64,000 bases of DNA from Pseudomonas peradeniyensis. Lineage in GTDB: Bacteria > Pseudomonadota > Gammaproteobacteria > Pseudomonadales > Pseudomonadaceae. A model generated the notes under the pieces. That model was not told the origin of the DNA. It did not search any database and saw nothing but the letters and a program-made list of their open reading frames with translations. The stretch's first letter is position 1; each line of letters starts with the position of its first letter. Shown here piece after piece: positions 8,270 to 15,002 of the stretch. The DNA lies in assembly GCF_014268935.2 (NCBI RefSeq), contig NZ_JABWRJ020000001.1, positions 744,001 to 808,000 on the forward strand. The letters are read 5' to 3'. A program made the position numbers and the translations under genes.

Positions 8270-9082
8270 TCAGGGTGTCACTTTGTTCGTGGCCTGTGAG
8301 TCGGTGGAGGGCACAGGGGCGGTGCGGGATTCGCGGTCTATCGCCTCTGGCCACTTGACCTCTGCTCCCAGACGCTTGGCGAACTGATACCAGAGGAGAA
8401 GGTTGTGATCTTCATTGTGTGGGGCAGGTGAAACAGCATCGAGACCATGTTGCATGTAAGTGCAGATGTAGGCCCAGATGGACTCTTCCCCATACGTATT
8501 ACTCAAAGAGAACCGGTCGATGACCTTGTTGGTGCCCGGTTCGACGACGGACAACATGATCCCTGTCTTCACGAGGTGCGAGCCTTGGTGGGTGACAGCC
8601 TGTTTTCTCCAGCGTTCGGCGCGTACATCCTTCCAGTCGTAGCTGACGATTTTTATTGGCCATGGAATGAAAGGGTTCCACCAACAGAAAGTAAAGTTGT
8701 AAGCGTAGATTTTTTGACGGGTCCGGTTAAATCGTATGGGCTCGTCACGAGGGGTGGAGCGAATTAGGCGAGCAAATGAGGTTGTTTGCCAGGTTGCGAT
8801 TAGTAGCGCTGCAAACCCAATGAGTAGAAAGTTGTAATCGTTGTGCTGGATGCTATTTGATATTATTTTTATGGCTATGAATATTGAAAATATGCTGGGT
8901 GGTAAGCATAAAAATAGCATTCCTCCCGTGCCGACGGAATTGCGAGGTATCTCTAGATAGATATCATCTTGGTGGTTGGAAGTTATTAGGTTGGGAGAAG
9001 GTTCGACTCTGCGAGATGATTCCGGAGGATTGAAGTCTTCTTTCCAGCCAGAACACGGGGGAATTAGGGTGGGTCTTTTCAT
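8270..9082 (-). CDS. DUF6708-like membrane protein, candidate T6SS immunity
   Basis: A 270-residue protein resembling the DUF6708 family often found beside T6SS effectors. Two membrane segments lie in the first third ('MLFLCLPPSIFSIFIAIKII' and 'FLLIGFAALLIATW'), followed by the family-like stretch 'IRFNRTRQKIYAYNF' and a soluble C-terminal half. I choose ATG 9082: GAGAAG precedes it, and the effector stop is at 9085, so the two are tightly coupled. A longer upstream frame would overlap the effector. A membrane protein co-transcribed with a membrane-acting effector suggests immunity, as TsiV2 protects against VasX. The A+T content is well above the window average. Confidence 0.72.
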   Translation of the reverse strand: MKRPTLIPPCSGWKEDFNPPESSRRVEPSPNLITSNHQDDIYLEIPRNSVGTGGMLFLCLPPSIFSIFIAIKIISNSIQHNDYNFLLIGFAALLIATWQTTSFARLIRSTPRDEPIRFNRTRQKIYAYNFTFCWWNPFIPWPIKIVSYDWKDVRAERWRKQAVTHQGSHLVKTGIMLSVVEPGTNKVIDRFSLSNTYGEESIWAYICTYMQHGLDAVSPAPHNEDHNLLLWYQFAKRLGAEVKWPEAIDRESRTAPVPSTDSQATNKVTP

Positions 9083-9084
9083 TT

Positions 9085-12000
9085 TTATCTTCTCACATCC
9101 AGTTTGTCTTGTTTTTTTACGAGCCTCGCGAGGTTTGTGGTGTCGTCCTTGTCGGGCCAATAGCTGACTGTTAAATCAAAGGCGTCGATAGTTTTGAAAT
9201 CTGCGGTTGGTGTGCTTCCTTCTATTCTTAGAGTCTTTCCTTGGCGAGAATTGTCCTCTGGACTGCCGATGCTCTCATGTAACTCGGTTTTTACCTTGTC
9301 GCTGTCTCCTGAGTACACGGTCGGCACAGTGTTTCTACCCGGTGAATAAACCGCCAGTGTCCATTCGTATCTTGCCTGTTCGTGAGCAAAGTTAGGAATG
9401 GTGATTGTGTAGTTCAGACGTGTTTCGAGTGGAACCGAGAAGCTGTCCCTCAGCGTGACGAGCGGCTCTATCGTTTTCGGAGGGTGTGTTTCTTTGAATG
9501 TTATATCTATTGAGGCATGCGCAGTGATGCCCAATAGGGCAGCATTCAGAGCACCTATAGCGTTGTCGTTGTCTTCTGCGACCTGCCATTCACGATGTGA
9601 CGTCGGCAGCCCCCACCTGGACTGGCGTGCCCAGAGTTCCAGTGGGGAGGACTCATTTTTTTTAGCAATGGCTGAAAATGTATAGGCCATGAGTGCAGAC
9701 ATTACAGCTAACCCGACAGGTCCTAGAAAAGTGGTGCCAAAGTAAAGTGTGCTTATTCCCGCAACTCCCGAGGTTATTGCTAAAAAACCTGCCGCGTAGT
9801 AAGCGTTGCTAGATGTTGAGTCACCTTGTAAGTCTGTTCGTTGAGCTGCTAATGCATAATTAGTCCCATCAGCAAGTCCGGCCACGGCAGCAATGGCGCC
9901 ACCGTACTTCACAAGTTGCGTCCCTTGCATCAGTGTCGAGCCCGCTGTCACGCCGACCCGGGCAGGCCGCAATATCTCGATCGCTTTCCCTGTCGCCTCA
10001 ATACTCAACCCCAAAACCCCAATGGACGACGACCACACCGCTGCCAGCGCTTCGGCCTCCGCATTGCCCGGGGTCGCGGTCAGCGCGTCATGATTCCTGC
10101 GCAGGCTGTCCTGCTGGAACCACAACCCACCCAGGCTCAACATCAGGTCCGCGCGGCCCGGCCCCAGGCCAGACAAGCCACTGCGCAGATTGCCCATGGC
10201 TTCACGGGCCAGGGCGCGGGTCTGCTCCGCGCTCAGGCTGAGCAGGCGCAGGCTGTGGGCGGCCTGGTATTGCAGGCTGTCTGCCCCTATGCGCACGCTG
10301 CGCAACGCCTCGCCAGCGCTGGTACCCGCGCTGGCCTGCAGGTGCTGCAACCGGGCCTGCAGGTCCTCGGCGCTCTCCATAGTCCAGAGCACCAGTTCCA
10401 CGACCTTGCCGTGCTTGCCGGACACTGCCGCGGTGATGGCGCCGCTGAGCAGCATGGCGTTGACCTTGTGCGCGGCGGGTTTGCGAAAGGCCTGGTCCAG
10501 CTGGCCCAGCAGCGCATCGGTGCGCGCCTGCAGGCCTTCGTTGAGCAGCTTCAGGTATTCGCCTGCCCTGAGCGGCACGACGAGCTGCGTCATGTGCTGA
10601 CCGGCAAAACGCAGCAGCGCCGCGCTGTGCACGTAGCCGATCATCTGCCGGGCGCCGGCGGACAGGTGTTGGTGGAGGGTGTTGCCGGCATTGGCGGTGG
10701 CGGCGAGCAGTTGGCCGATGGCGTCGCGCACCGGCTTGACCATCAACTGCTGGCCCTCGTAGCTGGTGGTGAGGCCCTTGACCGTGTCGTAGACCTTGCT
10801 CAGGTCCTGGCTGGTCAAGGCCTCCAGCAGTTGCCGGAGCAGCCCTTGGTGCTTGGCGACCAGGGCCTGGTAAAGCAGGCTGTCGGGGTTTTCCAGTTCC
10901 TGTTGCCACAGCCGTTGGCTCGCGCCGAGCGTGGCACCGTCCTGCGGTTGGGTTTCGCTGGGGCCGCCATACAGGCAGGTGCCCATCATGCGCACGAAGT
11001 ACTCCACCGAGCGCCAGTCGATGGCGCTGTAGTCGTTGTAGGCGATGCGTTGAAACGCCGGGGCGGCGTAGAGCTCGGCGTACAAGGTGGCGAGCTGGTC
11101 GATCAGCTGTTGGCGGTTGTGCAGTTCGGTCTCGTAGGCGCTGGCGAAGGCGCTGCGTTCGCCCTCGTCGTAGCGTTCCTCGAAGCGTTCCCGTGCCTCC
11201 TGCTGCTTGCGTTCGATCCTACGCGGCAATTGGGCCTCGACATCCACGGCGGGGAGGGGAGCCTTGGCGGCGAGCAGGGGGCTGCTGTTCCAGCGCTCGA
11301 CCTCCCGTGCTTCTCGCTCGACTTCGGCGGCGGCCTCGCCGGCGGCCAGCGTGGCGTTCAGCTCGCGAATGCTGAGCAGGGCCAGGGAGGTGAAATGCTC
11401 GAAGTGCCGTTGCGGCTCGGCGCGCCAGGCCTGCAGGGCCTGGACCCAGGCGAGGCGTTGCGCGTTGCACTCCTGGACCATGCCGACAGGGTCTGGCACC
11501 GTCAGCGCGAGCACGCCGTCGGCGAGCTCTTCGCGTTGTATCAGGGCAGCGATGTACGTGCGCGTGGCCGCGAGGCGCTCGAGGCGAGGGTAGAAGCCAT
11601 GGACGCTGGTGAAGGGGCCGGTGCTTGGCACGGCGTATTCCAGGACCTCGTCGAGTTGCAAGCGGTCTGCGTGCATGGCCCGTCCCACGCTGCCGGGCGC
11701 TTCGCGGGCCGCTTTCAGGTCGAGAGCCTGGAAGCGGCTGGTGAGCTCGGGGTCGTTGTTCGCGATGGCGTGCTTGTACTGGTCCAGCACGGGCTTGGGC
11801 CAGGGATCGTTGGCGAAGGCGATCCAGGCGGTCGAGTACAGCAGGGTGTTGATGTTTATGAACGACGCGATGACATCGTGATGTTCTTGCCGGCAGGCCG
11901 TGGACAAGGGTTTGCCGGCTTGCGGGGGTGGCTGGAAGGCCGGGAACTGGCGCAGCGCCCCTTCGGGGGTGACCTGGTAGGCGTGCCAGACCCGTTGATC

Positions 12001-12243
12001 GAGCAGCACGTAAACATAGCCCTGGCGCAGGATGCGCAACTGTTCGTTGTGCATGGGGATGCCGGCGATACCGTTGTAGTTGGGCAGGTTGCGCGTGCTC
12101 AGGGTCTTGGGGCTGGGGGCGTAGGCGGTCCGCAGCAGGAGGATGGGCAGGCCGATACGCTGGCAGGCGGAGCAGCGGGGTTTGGGGACGGGGATGGCTT
12201 GGCGTTGTGCGTCCAGGATGGATTGACTGAGGCTGAGGGTCAT
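9085..12243 (-). CDS. VasX-like T6SS effector (MIX-type N-terminus, membrane-active C-terminus)
   Basis: A 1052-residue effector related to Vibrio VasX / BTH_I2691-type proteins. The N-terminus has a CxxC pair (C24, C27) and the MIX-like motif 'LRQGYVYVLLD' (about 72-82), followed by 'VWHAYQVTPEGAL', as in the VasX N-terminal region. The middle (about 250-780) is helical and Ala/Leu/Gln-rich. Hydrophobic segments near residues 815-860 fit pore formation in a target membrane. I take ATG 12243, preceded by AAGGGG, rather than an upstream in-frame ATG. The last roughly 280 codons are visibly AT-richer than the first 770, so the toxic end and the downstream partner may have been exchanged as one module. 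No VgrG or T6SS structural gene is nearby. Confidence 0.82.
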   Translation of the reverse strand: MTLSLSQSILDAQRQAIPVPKPRCSACQRIGLPILLLRTAYAPSPKTLSTRNLPNYNGIAGIPMHNEQLRILRQGYVYVLLDQRVWHAYQVTPEGALRQFPAFQPPPQAGKPLSTACRQEHHDVIASFININTLLYSTAWIAFANDPWPKPVLDQYKHAIANNDPELTSRFQALDLKAAREAPGSVGRAMHADRLQLDEVLEYAVPSTGPFTSVHGFYPRLERLAATRTYIAALIQREELADGVLALTVPDPVGMVQECNAQRLAWVQALQAWRAEPQRHFEHFTSLALLSIRELNATLAAGEAAAEVEREAREVERWNSSPLLAAKAPLPAVDVEAQLPRRIERKQQEARERFEERYDEGERSAFASAYETELHNRQQLIDQLATLYAELYAAPAFQRIAYNDYSAIDWRSVEYFVRMMGTCLYGGPSETQPQDGATLGASQRLWQQELENPDSLLYQALVAKHQGLLRQLLEALTSQDLSKVYDTVKGLTTSYEGQQLMVKPVRDAIGQLLAATANAGNTLHQHLSAGARQMIGYVHSAALLRFAGQHMTQLVVPLRAGEYLKLLNEGLQARTDALLGQLDQAFRKPAAHKVNAMLLSGAITAAVSGKHGKVVELVLWTMESAEDLQARLQHLQASAGTSAGEALRSVRIGADSLQYQAAHSLRLLSLSAEQTRALAREAMGNLRSGLSGLGPGRADLMLSLGGLWFQQDSLRRNHDALTATPGNAEAEALAAVWSSSIGVLGLSIEATGKAIEILRPARVGVTAGSTLMQGTQLVKYGGAIAAVAGLADGTNYALAAQRTDLQGDSTSSNAYYAAGFLAITSGVAGISTLYFGTTFLGPVGLAVMSALMAYTFSAIAKKNESSPLELWARQSRWGLPTSHREWQVAEDNDNAIGALNAALLGITAHASIDITFKETHPPKTIEPLVTLRDSFSVPLETRLNYTITIPNFAHEQARYEWTLAVYSPGRNTVPTVYSGDSDKVKTELHESIGSPEDNSRQGKTLRIEGSTPTADFKTIDAFDLTVSYWPDKDDTTNLARLVKKQDKLDVRR

Positions 12244-12589
12244 GGGCGCGCCCCCTTTGCAAATCGTTGGGGCAGCATGAGTCGCTGGCGCGGATAGCTG
12301 GAAGGCGCAATCTCGCATTCGGTTTTAGCGATGAAAGGGTTTGACCTGTAGCGCAGGTCGGAATGGTTAAGCATGGCGGTCCCTGTCCATTGTTGTCGGG
12401 CGCCTCAACGTGGAGAAGCGCGCTCGATGCGTGGCACAAGGCTAGGACCATAGGGGGCGTGCGGGAGGAAGTCTTGCCAACGGCTTCCTACATTGCTGTA
12501 GGAAAGTTCTCTTTGAGGGGCTGTTATGACTTCAAACCACCGGCTAGAGCGGTCGGGGCAGGAACTTTCGGGGGGGCTGAGCCCCGGGT
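12244..12589. other. Intergenic region upstream of the T6SS effector
   Basis: No convincing gene. It must hold the effector promoter, but I cannot point to clear -35/-10 boxes. A perfect 8-bp palindrome, TTCCTACA-TTGC-TGTAGGAA, lies at 12485-12504 and could be an operator. A G/C-rich hairpin-like stretch near 12567-12590 could end the transcript of the next minus-strand gene. Confidence 0.4.
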
Positions 12590-13105
12590 TCAGGTCAGCA
12601 GTCCCAACGCCACGAGGGCGGCAACACCAAGCCCGACGGCAATCGAGCAGCCACCCAGCGACAGCGCCGCACGCCCTTGCCGGTACCAGCCGTCATGGCC
12701 GAGCTGTCGCGCCGGGGCGAGCAGGCTGCGCCAGCGCAGTTCGGTTTCGTGGAAGGCGCGCAGGTGCTCGGGGTCGGCATCCAGCCAGCGGCGGAAGTCG
12801 ATGCGTTCGCTGGCGGTCACCTGCGGGCTCTGCAGGCGCACGTACCATTGGCCGGCGATGCTGGCCAGCGCGTCGCCGGGGGCGCGGGCGGTCTGCAGGG
12901 CCTGGTTCATGTGGCGCTCGATGCTGATCAGCGGCAGGTCCAGGCGTTCGGCGATGGCGGCGAAGCCCTGCTGGTCGAGGCGGTTGAGCAGGAAGACTTG
13001 CTGGACCCGGCGGGGCAGGCGCTTGAGCGCGTGCAGCAGCGCGTCTTCGCCATGCTGTTCGGCGGTGCGCGGGTCGTGCTCGAGGGGCAGCAGCAGGCGG
13101 GTCAT
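12590..13105 (-). CDS. Sigma-70 region 4-like / DUF4880 membrane protein (FecR-like, no periplasmic domain)
   Basis: A 171-residue protein of mixed design. Residues about 23-70 resemble sigma-factor region 4 ('LKRLPRRVQQVFLLNRL' followed by a helix-turn-helix). Residues about 80-125 resemble DUF4880, the cytoplasmic anti-sigma part of FecR-type regulators ('QWYVRLQSPQVTASERIDFR', 'WLDADPEHLRAFHETE'). Residues 147-168 are one membrane segment, and there is no periplasmic FecR domain. ATG 13105 follows AAGGAG at 7 bases. A weak Fur-like sequence (13173-13191) lies upstream and the PrrF sRNA is adjacent, so an iron-related regulatory role is plausible. It could also be a decayed fusion of an ECF sigma factor with its FecR partner. 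Confidence 0.65.
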   Translation of the reverse strand: MTRLLLPLEHDPRTAEQHGEDALLHALKRLPRRVQQVFLLNRLDQQGFAAIAERLDLPLISIERHMNQALQTARAPGDALASIAGQWYVRLQSPQVTASERIDFRRWLDADPEHLRAFHETELRWRSLLAPARQLGHDGWYRQGRAALSLGGCSIAVGLGVAALVALGLLT

Positions 13106-13172
13106 GGACAGCTCCTTGCTCATTAAGGAAAGGGGTGGGGGCATCTTCCTTGACGCGAAGCCAGCTTAGGCT

Positions 13173-13191
13173 AAACGAGATTGATTCTCAA
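13173..13191 (-). promoter_or_regulatory. Weak Fur-box-like sequence upstream of the DUF4880 gene
   Basis: Read on the minus strand, TTGAGAATCAATCTCGTTT matches about 10 of 14 arm positions of the 7-1-7 Fur pattern. It overlaps a possible -35 (TTGAGA) placed 17 bases from TAAGCT. The match is modest, and only the neighbouring iron-regulated sRNA makes it worth listing. Confidence 0.3.
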
Positions 13192-13289
13192 GTGCTGATT
13201 CCGCAAAGATTTGTAATGAGCGTTCACGTCCTGACACAGTTTTGCTATCATCTCCGCCATCAACGATCTTCATTAGCCTGAAGAGCCAA

Positions 13290-13404
13290 AAAAAATGACC
13301 CGGCAAAAAGCCGGGTCAAAAACCGTGATTAGCCTGATGAGGAGATAATCTGAGCGTCCGACCTGAGGACGTTGCAGGTTATCCAGCGGGTCTCGCGACC
13401 TGCT
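13290..13404 (-). ncRNA. prrF: PrrF-type iron-responsive small RNA
   Basis: On the minus strand this matches my recollection of Pseudomonas PrrF: an upper part with 'GGTCGCGAGACC', the highly conserved core 'GATTATCTCCTCATCAGGC' followed by 'TAATCACGG', and the terminator GACCCGGC-TTTTT-GCCGGGTC with a T-run. PrrF is made under iron starvation and represses mRNAs of iron-containing proteins such as sodB and sdh by base pairing, usually with Hfq. The expected start is near 13404, just after the Fur-controlled promoter, giving a length of about 110 nt. Only one copy is here. P. aeruginosa carries two in tandem, whereas in P. putida the two copies are, as I recall, apart. Confidence 0.92.
13291..13318 (-). 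terminator. Rho-independent terminator of PrrF
   Basis: An 8-bp G/C-rich stem (GACCCGGC / GCCGGGTC) with a five-T loop is followed on the minus strand by ATTTTTTTT. Confidence 0.9.
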
Positions 13405-13411
13405 GAGTGCA

Positions 13412-13439
13412 ATAATAATCGTTATCATTTGCCAGTCAA
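13412..13439 (-). promoter_or_regulatory. PrrF promoter with overlapping Fur box
   Basis: On the minus strand TTGACT (13434-13439) is 16 bases from TATTAT (13412-13417). Between and overlapping them, GCAAATGATAACGATTATT (13414-13432) matches 14 of 19 positions of the Fur consensus, including 12 of the central 14. Fur-Fe2+ bound here would block polymerase, as expected for prrF. Confidence 0.88.
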
Positions 13440-13537
13440 ATGATTTTTCCGCGATTGGCTAAAAAATATCTAACTGACGCACGCCTCGTCCCCGGCAATC
13501 GGGGCTTTTGCCGTTCGTCGGCCATCACGTTCTCCCT

Positions 13538-13852
13538 TCAGATCGATGCCTTTTCCGTGGCGTGGCACTGCTCCAGCAGGGCCCGGGCCATGTTGACCAT
13601 GTGCATCAGCGCAAACACCACTTCCCGCGTCGTGCCCTGCAGATGGTTGCCGGTTTCCTGTGCCGTGGCCGACGCGCAGCGCAGCAGGGCCATGGCATGG
13701 TCACAGGCCTGGGCGTTGCTGACACCTTCGCGCAGGGTCCATAGCGAGCGCTCCAGGTCGCGAGGCGTGGGGGTGGGGTTGAGGTAGAAATCGAGGGCAC
13801 GGCGGGCTGCTTCTTCGTCGAGATCTGTTTCCGTTTCTTTCGAGATGCTCAT
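13538..13852 (-). CDS. DUF6124-like small protein
   Basis: A 104-residue soluble protein resembling a family of small Pseudomonas proteins (DUF6124/DUF3077 type). It has an acidic N-terminus, the motif 'ARRALDFYLNP', and an all-helical remainder with Ala/Met-rich helices ('EVVFALMHMVNMARALLEQC'). There is no signal peptide or membrane segment. The function of the family is unknown to me. It is divergent from the S24-type regulator, and their shared 130-base interval holds palindromic operators, so that regulator may control it. A related, frameshifted gene lies at 52253. Confidence 0.7.
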   Translation of the reverse strand: MSISKETETDLDEEAARRALDFYLNPTPTPRDLERSLWTLREGVSNAQACDHAMALLRCASATAQETGNHLQGTTREVVFALMHMVNMARALLEQCHATEKASI

Positions 13853-13899
13853 CCTGATTACCTGCGAATACCAATAGGGGAAAGGTGAAGTCTGATTCT

Positions 13900-13950
13900 A
13901 ATACCTAAAGTATTGAAATGTGTTTTGGCAAATACTACTTGATGTGTATT
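13900..13950. promoter_or_regulatory. Two AATAC...GTATT palindromes, candidate repressor operators
   Basis: AATAC-CTAAA-GTATT (13900-13914) and AATAC-TACTTGATGT-GTATT (13931-13950) have the same 5-bp arms, with spacers of 5 and 10 bases. They lie between the DUF6124 gene (start 13852) and the repressor gene (start about 13984), the expected place for autoregulation and for control of both genes. Confidence 0.5.
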
Positions 13951-13983
13951 GAACGCAGGGAGGCAGTCCGTATCGTGCCTGCG

Positions 13984-14649
13984 ATGAATATGGACAAATG
14001 GATAGCCCTGGTCCGGGAACGGATCGAGGAGCTCGATATCTCCCAGGAGCAGCTTGCCGAACGCGTTGGGGTCTCCCAGGGCAGCATCGGTCATTGGCTG
14101 AAGAAACGCCGTCAGCCCCGGGTCGACTCGATGAACCGCACGTTCATCGAGTTGGGCATGCCGCATTACCAGGTCAGCATGCAGCTGCGTGTGTTGGGGC
14201 AGGTGGGCGAGGAGCGGGCGCGTTATGGCCTCAAGGACGAGGATGACGACGACGGGCTGGCAAAATACTTCGTGTGTTTCCGCTATCCGGTACGTGACTG
14301 GAGCACGTTGGGTCAGCAGGAGCAGGAAGCGCCGGAGGTCTTCGAGCAGACTGACTACTTGGCCCAGGGCAAGGCGTTCTGGCTGACGGTCGAGAACGAC
14401 ACCATGAGTGCCGCCAGTGGCAGGAGCGTGCCCGAGGGGGTTCGAATCCTGGTCGATGATGGTGTGCCCGCCGAGCCGGGGCGTCTGGTGATTGCCCGGC
14501 TGCCAGGCAAGTCCGCGATCTTTCGGCAGTTGACCGAGGAGGGTGGGCAGCGGTATCTGAAGGCGCTCAACAATGCCTATCCGACCCTGGTGTGCGAGGA
14601 GGGCTGCGAGTTCCTTGGTGTTGTGGTGCGGATGCACGGGGTGCTCTAG
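13984..14649 (+). CDS. XRE/S24 LexA-CI-like repressor with altered catalytic dyad
   Basis: A 221-residue regulator. The N-terminal XRE helix-turn-helix (about residues 5-60, 'LDISQEQLAERVGVSQGSIG') is followed by a linker and a C-terminal S24 domain (about 115-221). S24 repressors cleave themselves on RecA activation, using a Ser in a 'DSM' motif and a Lys in a 'KxL' strand. Here the corresponding positions read 'NDTM' (T140, codon 14401) and 'IFRQL' (R181, codon 14524), so both catalytic residues are conservatively changed. Self-cleavage is probably lost or weakened. I start at ATG 13984, downstream of the palindromes. GTG 13975, with GGGAGG 11 bases upstream, and an in-frame ATG at 13918 are alternatives. 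No prophage genes adjoin it. Confidence 0.82.
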   Translation: MNMDKWIALVRERIEELDISQEQLAERVGVSQGSIGHWLKKRRQPRVDSMNRTFIELGMPHYQVSMQLRVLGQVGEERARYGLKDEDDDDGLAKYFVCFRYPVRDWSTLGQQEQEAPEVFEQTDYLAQGKAFWLTVENDTMSAASGRSVPEGVRILVDDGVPAEPGRLVIARLPGKSAIFRQLTEEGGQRYLKALNNAYPTLVCEEGCEFLGVVVRMHGVL

Positions 14650-14709
14650 GTTCGCGCGCAGGTCGTGTTGGGGCTGCGAGGTGCCAGGCGGGAGTCTTGC
14701 AGCGCTCTT

Positions 14710-14963
14710 GAGATCGAGCGCCGCCCGCGCGGCGCATCGCGGATGAATCCGCTCCTACATTTGTTGCAACGTACCGAACCTGTCAGGCCATGGTTGCCAG
14801 CCTTGGCGTAGGCCTTGAGACAGGTGGGGCGGCGGCAATGCCCACCGAAAAACCGCGTCGTGCAAACAAGGCTAACAACCATGGCCTATCAGGCGTGGCC
14901 ACGTTGCAACAAATGTAGGAGCGGATTCATCCGCGATGCGCCGCGCGGGCGGCGCTCGATCTC
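14710..14963. repeat. Nested inverted repeat (62-bp perfect arms), REP-doublet-like
   Basis: The arms at 14710-14771 and 14902-14963 are perfect inverted copies over 62 bp. They contain the REP-like core 'GCGGATGAATCCGCTCCTAC' and a G/C-rich tip. Inside them a second, imperfect inverted pair occurs ('AGGCCATGGTTGCCAGCCTTG'-like near 14784-14807 and its inverse near 14866-14889). About 130 bases between the outer arms hold no gene. The whole fills the gap between the S24 regulator and liuD and could form a large cruciform. Confidence 0.85.
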
Positions 14964-15002
14964 ATAGGCGAAACAACCCTTTCGGCGAACACATTGCCGC
15001 CG

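Noticed and set aside
7014..8299. Plus-strand frames over the M14 peptidase gene
   Set aside because: Composition is that of a shadow; the minus strand encodes intact zinc-ligand motifs.
9916..12297. 793-codon plus-strand frame opposite the VasX-like effector
   Set aside because: Antisense shadow with Gln/Gly/Val/His-rich composition; the minus-strand frame has clear effector motifs.
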